Shown: one piece after another, positions 7,190 through 16,857 of the stretch | How positions within the stretch are numbered: position 1 is the first letter of the stretch | Layout of the letters: the number at the start of each line of letters is the position of its first letter | Origin: Cellulomonas sp. ACRRI | Lineage (GTDB): Bacteria; Actinomycetota; Actinomycetes; Actinomycetales; Cellulomonadaceae | DNA: 64,000 nucleotides | Assembly (NCBI RefSeq): GCF_022346185.1 | Contig: NZ_JAKRMS010000002.1 | Coordinates: 1 to 64,000, forward strand | Direction of reading: 5' to 3' | Translations under genes and position numbers: made by a program | The notes under the pieces: model-generated | Told to the model about the DNA's origin: nothing | Database searches by the model: none | Seen by the model: only the letters and a program-made list of their open reading frames with translations

Positions 7190-8857
7190 TCAGCCCTTCG
7201 GGCCGCGCCCGACCGCGTTCTGGTGCGCCTGCTCGTTCGCGTGCGCGGCCGGGCCGGGGTCCGTGCCGCCCCGCGGGACGGGTGCCGGGTCGGTGACGGC
7301 CGGGTCGGTGACGGCCGGGTCAGTGACGGCCGGGTCGGTGACGGCCGGGTCCGTGACGGCGACGGGGAGGGCGTCGGCGACGGGGAGGGCGTCGGACGCG
7401 TCCGGCGCCGCGTCGGGCGCCGGGGAGCCGTGGTCGACCGTGCCGCCGGCGTCCGGCGTCACCGCGACGGCGTCGGTGACGGACTCCGCGGCGCCGCCGG
7501 TGGCCGCCTGCTCCACCGGCGAGGGCGGGGCGTCGTCGTCCGCCGGCGCGATCTCCTCCGTCGCGACCGAGCCCGGTTGCTGGGCCGTCGTGCCCGGCGC
7601 CGTCGGGTCGGAGGCCGGCGCGTTTGGCGCCAGCGCACCCGCCCCGAGCACCACCGCCGCCGCGCCGAGCAGCGCGGTCCCGGCCACCACGCCCCCGACC
7701 CGGCGCCGGCGCGCCGGGGCGAGTGCATCCTCCGGCTCCGCGCGCAGGCCCAGCAGCCGGGGGTCGACACCGAGCGTGGGCGCATCCAGCGCGGGGTCGA
7801 GCGGTCCGTCCGGCAGCGGCCCGCTCGGGTGCTCCTCGAGCGCCCCGGACTCGGCCGGCCCGGCCGCGCCGGGCAGCTGCACGGTGCCCAGCGGGACGGC
7901 CGCGGCCCCGATGTCCCCCGCCACCGGCCCGACCCCGAGCGCCCCGGGCCGCAGCAGCGCGCGGAGCTCCTCCGCCGCGGCCGTCGCCGTGAGCCGGTCC
8001 AGCGGGTCGAGCGCGGTCATCGACCCGATCAGCTCCGCCCACCGGGGGCCGAACCGCTCGGGCAGCGGCACCGGCCGGTGCAGCCGGGCGACCGCCGAGG
8101 TCAGCGCGTCCCCGGGGAACGCCCGCTCGGCGGTGAGGCACTCGACCAGCACCAGCCCCAGCGCGTAGACGTCCGAGGCGGACGTGAGCCGCCCGCCGGT
8201 CGCCTGCTCGGGACTGAGGTAGGAGGGCGTGCCCAGCAGCTCCTGGGTGGCGGTGGCCGTCTCGTCGGCGCGCACGCGGGCGATGCCGAAGTCCGTCAGC
8301 TTCGTCCACGACGCGCTCGCCCCGGGGCGGCCCGCCGGGGGGAGCAGGATGTTCGCGGGCTTCACGTCGCGGTGCACGACGCCCTCGTCGTGGATGTAGG
8401 CCAACGCCTCGGCGACGTGCACGCCCACGAGGGCGGCGTCGTCCGCGGACAGCGGTCCCTCCGCCAGCCGGGCGGCCAGCGACGGGCCGCGCACCAGCTC
8501 CATGACGAGGAAGTCCTGCACCTCCCCGCCGGGCAGCTCGGTGGTGCCGGCGTCGAGCATCATCACGAGGCCGGGGTGCGCGAGCCGGGCGAGCAGCCGC
8601 ATCTCGGTGCCGTGCCGCTCGTCCTCGTCGTGCCCCGCCGCCGCGGGGTGGAACACCTTCACCGCGACGTCGCGGGCGAGCACCCGGTCGTGCGCGAGGT
8701 AGACCTCCGCCATGCCACCGCGGCCCAGGCGCTCGCCGACCGTGTACCGGCCGCCCAGCACCGTGCCCGCGGGCAGTGCGTGGTCCCGGGGCCGCAGCCC
8801 CGAACCGGGCGCGACGCCGAGGGCAGGCGCGGTCGCCTGCTCGAGATGGTCTCCCAC
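7190..8857 (-). CDS. Membrane-anchored serine/threonine protein kinase, PknB-like catalytic domain
   Basis: A 555-residue Hanks-type kinase. The catalytic domain (about residues 38-300) has the glycine loop GRGGMA at 44-50, the ATP lysine K67 in DVAVKVF, the catalytic loop HRDVKPAN with D164 and the DFG triad at 189-191. An activation segment ends in LSPEQ. A basic stop-transfer RRRR precedes one transmembrane helix (about 387-409). The remaining roughly 145 residues are therefore outside the cell. They are Ala/Pro/Asp-rich and contain five tandem VTDPA units. There are no PASTA domains, so the sensor tail is unlike PknB. GTG start at 8857 with GGGAGG upstream. Confidence 0.93.
   Translation of the reverse strand: MGDHLEQATAPALGVAPGSGLRPRDHALPAGTVLGGRYTVGERLGRGGMAEVYLAHDRVLARDVAVKVFHPAAAGHDEDERHGTEMRLLARLAHPGLVMMLDAGTTELPGGEVQDFLVMELVRGPSLAARLAEGPLSADDAALVGVHVAEALAYIHDEGVVHRDVKPANILLPPAGRPGASASWTKLTDFGIARVRADETATATQELLGTPSYLSPEQATGGRLTSASDVYALGLVLVECLTAERAFPGDALTSAVARLHRPVPLPERFGPRWAELIGSMTALDPLDRLTATAAAEELRALLRPGALGVGPVAGDIGAAAVPLGTVQLPGAAGPAESGALEEHPSGPLPDGPLDPALDAPTLGVDPRLLGLRAEPEDALAPARRRRVGGVVAGTALLGAAAVVLGAGALAPNAPASDPTAPGTTAQQPGSVATEEIAPADDDAPPSPVEQAATGGAAESVTDAVAVTPDAGGTVDHGSPAPDAAPDASDALPVADALPVAVTDPAVTDPAVTDPAVTDPAVTDPAPVPRGGTDPGPAAHANEQAHQNAVGRGPKG
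7287..7360 (-). repeat. Five tandem 15-bp repeats encoding VTDPA in the kinase tail
   Basis: The unit GGGTCGGTGACGGCC (plus-strand reading) repeats at 7287, 7302, 7317, 7332 and 7347 with single-base changes. It is followed at once by two copies of an 18-base unit encoding DALPVA. Such in-frame repeats expand and contract by slippage, so the extracellular tail length may vary between strains. Confidence 0.85.
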
Positions 8858-8982
8858 CGGTGAACCTCCCCGACGTGAGGTACCAGGATCACCGGAGACC
8901 CTCGCATCCGCGCGTCGAGACGGGCGCCGTCACCTGCACGGGGGACGCCGCCCGGCGGTCCGCACTCCGCCCGCCGAGGGCC

Positions 8983-10359
8983 TCAGTCCGGCCTGACCTG
9001 CGTCTCCGCCAGGACAGAACGCAGCAGCGGCCGGCTCGTCTCGGTGGCGCCCAGCACCAGCAGGCACCCCGCCGTGAGGCACGTCACGAGCAGCAGCAGC
9101 CCGCTCGGGTCGGTCAGCCCCGCGACGCCGAACACCGGCGACATCATCACCACCGCCGTCGCCGCCGACCCCACGGCCACGAGCAGCATGGGCACCAGCA
9201 CCTCCCGCCGGCGCACGGAGTCCAGCAGGGCCACCGGCGTCCCCGCGAGGACCTGCAGGGCGTACTCCCGCCGCCGGTCGAGCACCGTCGCCGCCTGGGT
9301 GATGCCCGCCGACGCGGCCGCGACCAGGAACGTGATCGTCAGCGTCAGCAGCGCACCGCGCATCAGGTCGCCGGTGAACGTCCGCATCTCGGCGACCTCG
9401 GCCGCGGACGCGCCGTCGCCGGCCGTCCCGGAGGCCAGCAGCGGCACCACCGCGAGCGCCCCGGCCACGAAGCCCGCCAGCCCGAGCCCGCCGACGACCC
9501 GCCAGGTCGCCCGCGGGTCGTCGACGAGCCGGCGCGCGGCCAGCAGCTGCGCGGGTGTCCTCGCCCGCCGCACCCGCAGCCGCCCGACGACACCCAGCGC
9601 CCACGGCCCGATCAGGTTGAGCGCCGCGAACCCGAGCGCCAGCGACCCGATCGCGAACGCCACCGCGAACGCGCCGAGCTGACCCAGCACGAGCGTCACG
9701 ACCATGAACAGGCCCATCGCCGCCAGCGCCAGCACCGCCCGCACGGCGCGCATCCTCGGGGGCGTCTGCCGCCGGGCGACCCCGAGCGGCGACACCACGA
9801 CCCGCCGCAACGAGACGACGCCGCTCACGACCGCCAGCACCGGCACCACGACGCAGGCGGCGGCGAGGACCGGCCAGCCCACCCACAGCTCCGCGGCGGA
9901 GAAAGTCGACCCCTGGAACGGCACGCGGGTCCACACGGGGAGCAGCGCGACGTAGCCGGCCACGCCCGCGACCGCGCCCACCAGCCCCTGCCACGCGGTC
10001 TCGACCACCGTCAGCGCCACCACCTCACGGGGGGTCACGCCGAGCAGCCGCAGCGTCGCCAGCCGCGCGTCGCGACGCGCCACCCCGAGCCGCGCCGCCG
10101 ACCCGCCCAGCGTCAGCAGCGGCACCACGAGCAGCACGACGGCCGTCCAGGCGAACACCACGTAGCTGTCGCCGTTCGCGCGCTGGTAGGCGTCCGCGGG
10201 GTCGGCGGCGCGGCCGGCGAAGCCCAGGAGCCCGCCGATCACGGACAGCGTCAGCGCGGTCATCACCGCGAACGCCGCCACCGCGAGCACGGTCGTCAGA
10301 CGGCCGTCCCGGCCGCCGGCGCGCCGCAACCGCGGCGCCAGGGCGAGCACGGCGCTCAC
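8983..10359 (-). CDS. FtsX-like (MacB-type) ABC transporter permease
   Basis: A 458-residue multi-pass membrane protein with two FtsX-type permease modules of three to four helices each, joined by additional hydrophobic segments. The cytoplasmic loop ARRDARLATLRLLGVTPREV and its later partner LDRRREYALQVLAGTPVALL are typical of this permease family. The GTG start at 10359 overlaps the stop of the ATPase gene by four bases, so the two form a transporter of the LolCDE/MacB/bacitracin-exporter class. The substrate is unknown; lipoprotein, peptide or antibiotic export are the family's usual roles. Confidence 0.88.
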   Translation of the reverse strand: MSAVLALAPRLRRAGGRDGRLTTVLAVAAFAVMTALTLSVIGGLLGFAGRAADPADAYQRANGDSYVVFAWTAVVLLVVPLLTLGGSAARLGVARRDARLATLRLLGVTPREVVALTVVETAWQGLVGAVAGVAGYVALLPVWTRVPFQGSTFSAAELWVGWPVLAAACVVVPVLAVVSGVVSLRRVVVSPLGVARRQTPPRMRAVRAVLALAAMGLFMVVTLVLGQLGAFAVAFAIGSLALGFAALNLIGPWALGVVGRLRVRRARTPAQLLAARRLVDDPRATWRVVGGLGLAGFVAGALAVVPLLASGTAGDGASAAEVAEMRTFTGDLMRGALLTLTITFLVAAASAGITQAATVLDRRREYALQVLAGTPVALLDSVRRREVLVPMLLVAVGSAATAVVMMSPVFGVAGLTDPSGLLLLVTCLTAGCLLVLGATETSRPLLRSVLAETQVRPD

Positions 10360-11066
10360 CGGACGCCGCCCTGCGGGACGCGGCGCTCGTCCGCCACCAC
10401 GCGGCCGTCGCGGACCTCGACACGCCGCCCGCACCACGCCGCGACGCCGGCGTCGTGCGTCACCACGACCAGGGACGCGCCGGCCAGCCGCGTCGTCTCG
10501 GTCAGCACGCGCATGACCTCCTGGCCGGTGGCCTGGTCGAGCGCACCCGTGGGTTCGTCCGCGAACACCACCTCCGGCCCGGTGATCAGCGCCCGCGCCA
10601 CCGCGACACGCTGCGCCTGGCCCCCGGACAGCTCCCCCGGGCGCCGGCCCTCCATGCCCGCGAGCCCCAGGGACGCGAGCCACCGGCCCGCGAGCTCGGT
10701 GGCCTCCCGGCGGGACGTCCCGAGCAGCATCGGGGCGAGCGCCACGTTCTCGATCGCCGGCAGCTCCGCCAGCAGCTGGCCGAACTGGAACACGAACCCG
10801 TACTGCCGCCGACGCACCAGCGAGCGCTCCCGCTCGTCGAGATCGTGCAGCCCACGGCCGGACAGCGCCACGGTGCCGGAGTCGGGGACCAGGATGCCGG
10901 CGAGGCAGTGCAGCAGCGTCGACTTGCCCGAGCCGGACGGTCCCATGACGGCGACCGACTCGCCCGGTGCGACGTCCAGGTCCACGCCGGCGAGGGCCGT
11001 CGTCGCACCGAACCGCTTCACGAGGCCGCGGGCGGAGAGCCGGGGGCCAGGGGTGATCGTGCTCAT
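10356..11066 (-). CDS. ABC transporter ATP-binding protein, LolD/MacB family
   Basis: A 236-residue ATPase that powers the overlapping FtsX-like permease. Walker A is GPSGSGKST, the signature is LSGGQAQRVAVARAL and Walker B is VVFADEPTGALD. The EPTGALD form is typical of the LolD/MacB class. The ATG at 11066 was chosen because GGGAGG stands about eight bases upstream and the protein then starts at the family's usual position. Upstream lie about 160 bases with no gene and then the SRP RNA on the same strand. Confidence 0.93.
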   Translation of the reverse strand: MSTITPGPRLSARGLVKRFGATTALAGVDLDVAPGESVAVMGPSGSGKSTLLHCLAGILVPDSGTVALSGRGLHDLDERERSLVRRRQYGFVFQFGQLLAELPAIENVALAPMLLGTSRREATELAGRWLASLGLAGMEGRRPGELSGGQAQRVAVARALITGPEVVFADEPTGALDQATGQEVMRVLTETTRLAGASLVVVTHDAGVAAWCGRRVEVRDGRVVADERRVPQGGVR

Positions 11067-11230
11067 GCCGCCAGCCTCCCGCCGGGCCGCGAGCCGCCGC
11101 GTCGGACCGGGGTCGCGTCCTGGCGGGGCCGCGGCTGCGACCGGGGGCGGAGAGCGGGGGGCGTGTCCGACCGGGGGCGGACGACCTCCGGGCGACCCGC
11201 CGGGGCGGCGTCGCCCGGGTCCGGACGTGC

Positions 11231-11322
11231 AAGGACCCCCCGCACACCCGCCAGAGCTCACCTGCCCTTGCTGCCTTCCGGCCCTGGGGGGGTTCAGCGA
11301 GATGACGCCGCACGAGGGGTCT
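11231..11322 (-). ncRNA. ffs: Small signal recognition particle RNA (4.5S type)
   Basis: On the minus strand the sequence contains the conserved SRP core GGCCGGAAGGCAGCAAGGG, preceded by GAACCCCCCCAGG. The flanks GACCCC (5', complement of 11316-11321) and GGGGTC (3', complement of 11234-11239) pair to close the rod. This is the bacterial small SRP RNA that binds Ffh. A TAGGCT -10 box lies at 11329-11334 on this strand, seven to nine bases upstream of the predicted 5' end. The exact ends are estimates. Confidence 0.88.
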
Positions 11323-11503
11323 GCCCCCAGCCTAACGCAGACGGGAGCCCTCCCGGGCCCTGCCGCAGCCGACCTGGTGCTGGTGCAGGGGGTGCCGGCG
11401 CCCCTGTCCCCGGGCGTCCGGGGGCCGCGCTCGACGTCGCGCGGGCCCAGGGGCGGAGCCGGTTACCGAGCACCGCCTCGGCTCGGGTACCCTCTACGGG
11501 CCG

Positions 11504-11588
11504 GGAGGATTCGCCTAGTGGCCTATGGCGCACGCTTGGAAAGCGTGTTGGGTTTACGCCCTCGGGGGTTCGAATCCCCCATCCTCCG
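11504..11588 (+). tRNA. tRNA-Ser (GGA)
   Basis: The acceptor stem GGAGGAT (11504-11510) / ATCCTCC (11581-11587) is perfect. The anticodon stem-loop is CACGC-TTGGAAA-GCGTG, giving anticodon GGA, which reads UCC/UCU. The T arm GGGGG-TTCGAAT-CCCCC is perfect. A long variable arm (about 11548-11566) fits a class II serine tRNA. CCA is not encoded. A TACCCT box at 11488-11493 fits as -10. Confidence 0.95.
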
Positions 11589-11594
11589 CAGGTC

Positions 11595-11635
11595 GAAGGG
11601 GCCCGTCACCGCGTTCACGCAGGTGGCGGGCCCTT
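11595..11635. terminator. Terminator after tRNA-Ser, shared with the convergent HNH gene
   Basis: The arms 11595-11610 and 11622-11635 pair almost completely (one bulged G and one G-T pair) around an 11-base loop. The element ends 14 bases before the stop of the minus-strand HNH gene and can end transcription from both sides. Confidence 0.7.
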
Positions 11636-11648
11636 CGTCATCGGGCGG

Positions 11649-12668
11649 TCAGGCAGGGCGACGTGCGTCGCGCCTCTGCCATCGCGCCTTCCACCGGTTC
11701 GTTGCGGCTCCGAAATGGTCTTCCAGCAACGTCGGGTCCGGTCGCACCACCTCGGTGATCGCCATCGGCTGGGCGTCGAGCGCTCGCAGCGCCGGGTACT
11801 CGTCGAGGAGCGCCGGCGCGACCCGCGACGTCCACGTCGTCGGGTCGAAGGTCAGGAGCAGGCGGTCGAACATGCGGTGAATGTCGGAACGGAGGAGCAA
11901 GCCCCCGCCGGGGTCGTGGACGGCGCGGTCGGCGTAGCTGTACAGGTGCGCCGCGTCCAGCACATCCTCCGGCTGGGCTCCGGTCACTGCACAGGTCGAC
12001 CCGTAGCGACCGAGCAGGCTCTCGCGGAACCTCTGCTGCCCGCGACGGACCCGGACGATGGCCTCGACGTGCCCCTCGGGGATGGCCCCGGCGGCCGTCA
12101 CGAGGTGGAGACCGAGCATCCCCACGACCCCGGAGACCTCGAGCAGCAGGGCTTCCGCTCTCGCTGGATCAAGCCGGCGAATCGCGTTCTGCTGGTCCTT
12201 GCCCGCGTACACGGTGTCCAAGTCGCGCAGGCGCGCGGGCGTCTCGAACTGGTACCACCCGGAACGGTACGACGCCGTGTAGACGACGACGTCCATCGGC
12301 TCGTCCAGCGGGACATCGAACGTGCTCCGACAGCGCCGACACCGGTAGGCAGGCGAGACCCTCACCCGCGGGGCGACGGATGCGAAGCGACACACCGGAC
12401 AGCGCCGCATCATCTTGGACCCGTCCCGGCTGGTGACGTCCTCGACCACGCCGTACCCGTGGACGAGCTGCGCGTCCCGGATCAGCAGGACGTCGCCGGC
12501 CTTGATGCCCTTGTGGTTGACGACGTTCGAGTCGTACTCGTACTGCACACCGAGGACGTCACCGTAGAGCGCCGTCGATTCCTCGAGCGTGCCCGCTGAG
12601 AAGCAGCTCCAGTACTGCCGCGTCATCGACGCGCCGACGCCGTGCGGACCACCATGCGTGGAGCTCAC
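11649..12668 (-). CDS. HNH_2-type endonuclease with zinc ribbon and PUA/EVE-like N-terminus, putative modification-dependent restriction enzyme
   Basis: A 339-residue protein. Residues about 15-85 have the look of a small beta-barrel reader (NHKGIKAGDVLLIRDAQLVHGYGVVED). This recalls PUA/EVE/ASCH-type domains that sense modified bases. Next is a zinc ribbon, C90-x2-C93 and C110-x2-C113. The C-terminal part matches HNH_2: C226-AVTG, DAAH with H241, GGLLLRSDIHRMFD with H264. The central Asn of H-N-H is Gly here (G255). The GC content and codon choice look lower than in both flanks, and the gene sits beside a tRNA, which suggests transfer. The GTG at 12668 lacks a clear ribosome binding site; ATG 12626 is an alternative. 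A role in restricting modified foreign DNA is inference. Confidence 0.7.
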   Translation of the reverse strand: MSSTHGGPHGVGASMTRQYWSCFSAGTLEESTALYGDVLGVQYEYDSNVVNHKGIKAGDVLLIRDAQLVHGYGVVEDVTSRDGSKMMRRCPVCRFASVAPRVRVSPAYRCRRCRSTFDVPLDEPMDVVVYTASYRSGWYQFETPARLRDLDTVYAGKDQQNAIRRLDPARAEALLLEVSGVVGMLGLHLVTAAGAIPEGHVEAIVRVRRGQQRFRESLLGRYGSTCAVTGAQPEDVLDAAHLYSYADRAVHDPGGGLLLRSDIHRMFDRLLLTFDPTTWTSRVAPALLDEYPALRALDAQPMAITEVVRPDPTLLEDHFGAATNRWKARWQRRDARRPA

Positions 12669-12722
12669 CAGATCACTGAGCTCGCCGGCAACCGCCTCAC
12701 CCGGTCGGCCCGGCGTCCCGCC

Positions 12723-13097
12723 TCACTCCGTCCCGTCGGTGTCCGTCGTCCCCTCGTACAGCCCGATCTCGTTCCCCTCGGTGTCCACGAACGCCGCCCA
12801 CCAGCTCGTCGGGCTGATCTCCGACTTCGGCCGGACCACCCGCCCGCCGAGCTCGGTCACCTGGCGCAGGGTGTCGTCGATGGAGTCGACCTCGACGTAC
12901 GAGCGCGGCCGGTCGAAGCCCTCGTCCCGCGGGGCGAGCCCGCCGCCGCTGATCTTGTTGGGGGCCTGCCACATCGGGTAGCCCTCGTAGCCCGGGTACT
13001 CCTGGATCTGCCAGCCGAACAGCGCGCCGTAGAAGCCCTTGGCCCGGTCGACGTCGTCGACCGGGATGTCGATGTGCGTGATGTCGCCGTGTGCCAT
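12723..13097 (-). CDS. VOC family (glyoxalase/bleomycin-resistance fold) protein
   Basis: A 124-residue vicinal-oxygen-chelate protein. The N-terminal half is [22 protein letters not shown] with the usual metal-ligand-type His, and the C-terminal half has [16 protein letters not shown] with a terminal Glu. It contains two beta-alpha-beta-beta-beta modules. It belongs to the small actinobacterial single-VOC group of unknown substrate. A small-molecule lyase or binding function is possible but not assignable. Confidence 0.85.
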   Translation of the reverse strand: MAHGDITHIDIPVDDVDRAKGFYGALFGWQIQEYPGYEGYPMWQAPNKISGGGLAPRDEGFDRPRSYVEVDSIDDTLRQVTELGGRVVRPKSEISPTSWWAAFVDTEGNEIGLYEGTTDTDGTE

Positions 13098-13191
13098 GCC
13101 GCACCCCCGTGACCGGCGACCCCGCGCCTGTGCGGGATCGGCTCGGGCCAGCGTACGACCGCCCCCCGACACGCCGGCCGGGCGGCCGGGG

Positions 13192-14073
13192 TCAGCCCTT
13201 CTTGCGCGGTGCCGCCCCGATCGAGCGGAGGCGCCGCGCGGCCACGGCGAGCTGGACGTCGCGGTACTGCGCGGCCCGGTGCATCTGCCCGCGCAGGTCG
13301 CTGCCCGAGGGCCGGTGCCGCAGGTCGCACGGGACCTCCACGGCCACGAACCCCTTGCGGAGCAGGTCGATCGTCATGCCGGTCTCGACGCCCCAGCCGC
13401 GGGCGAGCGGCGTCGCCGCCTCGAAGGCCTCGCGGGTGAGGCAGCGCATGCCGGACAGCGGCTGCGTCGGGGTCCAGCCCGTGAGCGCCTGGATGGCCCG
13501 GCGGGCGGCGCCGACGACGATGCCGCGGCCGCCCGCGCCGGGCTGCGGGGGCAGCAGCGCGATCGACACGTCGGCGGTGCCCTCCAGGACCGGCGGGACG
13601 AGCGGGGCGGTGTTGACGGCGGTGTCGCCGAGGTCGCCGTCGATGAAGAGCAGCAGCCGCGGCGGGCGGTCCGGGGCGTCGCGCATGGCGACGACCGCGG
13701 CGCCGGTCTCCATCGCGGCGGCCTTGCCCCGGTTGTGGGAGTGCCGGACCACGACGGCGCCGGCCTCGCGGGCGACGTGCTGGGTGTTGTCCTCCGAGCC
13801 GTCGTCGACGACGAGGACCAGGTCGACGTGCGGGATCGCCCGCGCGGAGCGGACGGTCGCCGCGATCCGGCGGGACTCGTCCTTGGCGGGGATGACGACG
13901 GCCACGCGCTGCCGGGTCCGGCCGGTGCGGGCCGTGGTGGTGGGCGCCTCGAGCGGCGCGGGCTGCTGGGGCTGGGACCGCCGGGGCTTGCGCGGCGCGC
14001 CGGGCTCCTGCTCCTGGGCAGGGCGGTCGCCGACCGGTCGTCCCTCGGTCCTGTCCTCCGCCTCGCCCGTCAC
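13192..14073 (-). CDS. Family 2 glycosyltransferase
   Basis: A 293-residue GT-A fold glycosyltransferase. After a charged Pro/Gln-rich N-terminal extension of about 55 residues comes [15 protein letters not shown], then [21 protein letters not shown] and the metal-binding DGD in [11 protein letters not shown]. The later [12 protein letters not shown] and [16 protein letters not shown] are typical of glucosyl-3-phosphoglycerate synthase and related GT2 enzymes. The GTG at 14073 is chosen because a TAGGCT -10 box lies seven bases upstream, making it leaderless. The acceptor is unknown. Confidence 0.85.
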   Translation of the reverse strand: MTGEAEDRTEGRPVGDRPAQEQEPGAPRKPRRSQPQQPAPLEAPTTTARTGRTRQRVAVVIPAKDESRRIAATVRSARAIPHVDLVLVVDDGSEDNTQHVAREAGAVVVRHSHNRGKAAAMETGAAVVAMRDAPDRPPRLLLFIDGDLGDTAVNTAPLVPPVLEGTADVSIALLPPQPGAGGRGIVVGAARRAIQALTGWTPTQPLSGMRCLTREAFEAATPLARGWGVETGMTIDLLRKGFVAVEVPCDLRHRPSGSDLRGQMHRAAQYRDVQLAVAARRLRSIGAAPRKKG

Positions 14074-14214
14074 GCGGGTCAGCCTATCGATGCGCGCGGG
14101 CGGCGCGCGCCGTCCGGGGCGGGACACGCGGACGCTGCACACGACGGTCACACGGGCGGCGCGGCGCCGTCACCAGCGGGTCCGCGCGGCCCGGCCGAGC
14201 CGGGGCACGCCGCG

Positions 14215-14251
14215 GGCCGCCCCGCGGACCGGTGCGGTCCCCGGGGCGGCC
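14215..14251 (-). terminator. Terminator of the DUF5926 gene
   Basis: A 16-base-pair stem with one mismatch (14215-14230 with 14236-14251) starts 12 bases after the DUF5926 stop on the minus strand. Confidence 0.65.
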
Positions 14252-14262
14252 TGCGGCGGGGC

Positions 14263-15087
14263 TCAGCGGAGGGTGACCTGCCGGGCGACGATGCCGGCGC
14301 GGGCGCGGCGCGCGTTCGCGTCGAGCGGCTCGGTCTCGGCGAGCGCGGCCGTGAACCTCGGCGCGAACTCGGCCACGGCCGGCTCGATGTCCTCGGCCTC
14401 GCTGCCGCGGGCGAGCTCCCACACCGGGACGACCAGGCCGTTGGACCGGAAGTAGCCGATGAACTTCGCGCCGTCGAAGCCCGACTCGCGGCGCCCGTGC
14501 AGGCGGGCGAGGCCGTCGATGACCTGCTGCTCGTCGTGCGGCTGGGCCCAGCGCAGGTACTCCCGGGCACCCATGCGGACCCAGTAGGCGGCGTCGACCG
14601 CGGCGAGCTTCTTGGTGTCGACGACGCCGGCGTCGGCCTCCTCGATCGCGGCCTTGAGGTCCGGGGTCATCTCGGTGTCGGCGGCGACCCAGTAGGCGAA
14701 GCTCTCCTCGACCGTCACCTCGAACGGCACGGTCGTGTCGAGCACGTCCTGCAGGCGCGGGCCGGGGCCCGCCAGGCCGGAGTTCTGCACGGCGGTGCCG
14801 GGCTCGGAGTCGAGCGCCTCGAGCAGGGCGGCGGCGAGGTCGCGGCTGGCGTCGCCGGAGCCGCCCACCACCTGGAGCGCGAGCAGCACGACGCCGTCGG
14901 CGCGGTGCAGCGCCGCCCAGCCGTCGGGCAGCACGGTCGTGACCGTGATGTCGCGCACGCCGTGCTCGGCGTTGGTGCGGGCGGTCGCGGTGGCGGCGGG
15001 CACGAGCTCGCGCAGGGCGACCCAGTCGGGCTCACCGGGGAGGCCCTCGAAGGGGCGCAGCACGAAGTCGACGGTGGAAGAGGCCAT
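14263..15087 (-). CDS. DUF5926 family protein
   Basis: A 274-residue soluble protein that I recognise as the actinobacterial DUF5926 family from its N-terminal [27 protein letters not shown] and the later [17 protein letters not shown]. The function is unknown. There is no signal peptide and no membrane segment. The start has TAGCCT as -10 with six bases to the ATG, so it is probably leaderless. It is divergent from pgm, whose start is 96 bases away. Confidence 0.8.
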   Translation of the reverse strand: MASSTVDFVLRPFEGLPGEPDWVALRELVPAATATARTNAEHGVRDITVTTVLPDGWAALHRADGVVLLALQVVGGSGDASRDLAAALLEALDSEPGTAVQNSGLAGPGPRLQDVLDTTVPFEVTVEESFAYWVAADTEMTPDLKAAIEEADAGVVDTKKLAAVDAAYWVRMGAREYLRWAQPHDEQQVIDGLARLHGRRESGFDGAKFIGYFRSNGLVVPVWELARGSEAEDIEPAVAEFAPRFTAALAETEPLDANARRARAGIVARQVTLR

Positions 15088-15183
15088 GCACCCAGGCTAC
15101 CGGGCCGCGACGCGCCGCCGCCGTGGTCCCCAGGTCGCCCGCTCGACCAGCCGCGCGACCGTCTTCGGTGGCAGGATCGGGCC

Positions 15184-16857
15184 ATGGACCCGCGTGCCGG
15201 AACCCCTGCCCAGCCGTCCGACCTCGTGGACGTCGACGCGATGCTCACCGCGTACCACGACCGCCGCCCCGACCTGGAGGACCCCGCGCAGCGCGTGGTG
15301 TTCGGCACCAGCGGTCACCGCGGCTCGAGCCTCGACGGCGCCTTCAACGAGGCGCACATCGTCGCGATCACCGCCGCCATCGTCGAGTACCGACGCGGCC
15401 AGGGCACCGACGGGCCCCTGTTCATCGGCCGCGACACCCACGGGCTGTCCGAGCCCGCGTGGCGGACCGCGCTGGAGGTGCTGGCGGCCGCCGGCGTCGA
15501 GGTGCGCGTCGACGCGCGCGACTCCTGGACACCCACCCCCGCCGTCTCGCACGCGATCCTGCTGCACAACGGCGCGGCGACCTCCGAGGGCGTGCGCGCC
15601 ACCGGGCCCGGTCTCGCCGACGGCATCGTCGTGACCCCGTCGCACAACCCGCCCCGCGACGGCGGCTTCAAGTACAACCCGCCGCACGGCGGCCCCGCCG
15701 GGTCGGAGGCGACCTCGTGGATCGCCGACCGCGCGAACGAGCTGCTCGCGAGCGGCGTGGACCGGGTGCCGCGGGTGAGCGTGGACGCCGCCCTCGCCGC
15801 GGACACCACGCGCAAGCACGACTTCCTCGGCGCGTACGTCGACGACCTGGCGCACGTGCTCGACCTGGACGCGATCCGGTCGGCGGGTGTGCGGATCGGC
15901 GCGGACCCGCTCGGCGGCGCGTCCGTCGAGTACTGGGGCGCGATCGCCGAGCGGTACGGCCTGGACCTCACCGTCGTGAACCCGCGGGTCGACCCGCAGT
16001 GGTCGTTCATGACCCTCGACTGGGACGGCAAGATCCGGATGGACTGCTCGTCGCCGTCGGCGATGGCCTCCCTCGTGCGCGCGATGGAGGGCGACTCGCC
16101 GTTCGACATCGCCACCGGCAACGACGCGGACTCCGACCGGCACGGGATCGTCACGCCGGACGCCGGCCTGATGAACCCGAACCACTACCTGGCGGTCGCC
16201 ATCGGCTACCTGTACGCCGGCGCGCGGCCGGGCTGGCCCGCGGACGCCGCGATCGGCAAGACGCTGGTGTCGTCCTCCCTGATCGACCGGGTGGCGGGCA
16301 GCCTCGGCCGCCGGCTGCTCGAGGTGCCGGTCGGGTTCAAGTGGTTCGTCCCCGGCCTGCTCGACGGCTCGGTGGGCTTCGGCGGCGAGGAGTCCGCCGG
16401 CGCCTCGTTCCTCCGCAAGGACGGCACGGTCTGGACCACCGACAAGGACGGGATCCTCCTCGCGCTGCTCGCCTCGGAGATCCTCGCCACGACCGGGAAG
16501 TCGCCGTCGCAGCACCACGCGGACCTGGTCGCCGGGTTCGGCGAGTCCTGGTACGCCCGGGTCGACGCCCCGGCGACGCTGGAGCAGAAGGCCACCCTCG
16601 GGAAGCTGTCGCCGGAGCAGGTCACCGCGACCACGCTCGCCGGCGAGGAGATCACCGCCAAGCTCACCGCCGCGCCGGGCAACGACGCGCCCATCGGCGG
16701 CCTCAAGGTGACCACCGAGAACGCCTGGTTCGCCGCCCGGCCGTCCGGGACGGAGAACGTCTACAAGATCTACGCCGAGTCGTTCGTCAGCCCCGAGCAC
16801 CTCGCCCAGGTGCAGGAGGCGGCGAAGGACGTCGTCTCCGACGCGCTCGGCGGCTGA
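15184..16857 (+). CDS. pgm: Phosphoglucomutase, alpha-D-glucose-phosphate specific
   Basis: A 557-residue enzyme that interconverts glucose-1-phosphate and glucose-6-phosphate, linking glycogen and nucleotide-sugar synthesis to glycolysis. The phosphoserine loop is TPSHNPP and the N-terminal GTSGHRG is present. The metal-binding loop is DADSDRHG, sugar-binding GGEESAGAS follows, and the phosphate-binding C-terminal motif is [16 protein letters not shown]. The length matches the bacterial Pgm subfamily. CAGGAT stands six bases before the ATG, so it is probably leaderless. A strong hairpin follows. Confidence 0.96.
   Translation: MDPRAGTPAQPSDLVDVDAMLTAYHDRRPDLEDPAQRVVFGTSGHRGSSLDGAFNEAHIVAITAAIVEYRRGQGTDGPLFIGRDTHGLSEPAWRTALEVLAAAGVEVRVDARDSWTPTPAVSHAILLHNGAATSEGVRATGPGLADGIVVTPSHNPPRDGGFKYNPPHGGPAGSEATSWIADRANELLASGVDRVPRVSVDAALAADTTRKHDFLGAYVDDLAHVLDLDAIRSAGVRIGADPLGGASVEYWGAIAERYGLDLTVVNPRVDPQWSFMTLDWDGKIRMDCSSPSAMASLVRAMEGDSPFDIATGNDADSDRHGIVTPDAGLMNPNHYLAVAIGYLYAGARPGWPADAAIGKTLVSSSLIDRVAGSLGRRLLEVPVGFKWFVPGLLDGSVGFGGEESAGASFLRKDGTVWTTDKDGILLALLASEILATTGKSPSQHHADLVAGFGESWYARVDAPATLEQKATLGKLSPEQVTATTLAGEEITAKLTAAPGNDAPIGGLKVTTENAWFAARPSGTENVYKIYAESFVSPEHLAQVQEAAKDVVSDALGG

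Noticed and set aside
7287-7360. Regular 15-bp repeats as a CRISPR array
   Set aside because: The units abut without spacers and encode VTDPA in frame; this is a protein repeat.
11504-12668. A tRNA-Ser-bounded integrated element
   Set aside because: No copy of the tRNA 3' end was found on the far side of the HNH gene and there is no integrase; only one atypical gene is present.
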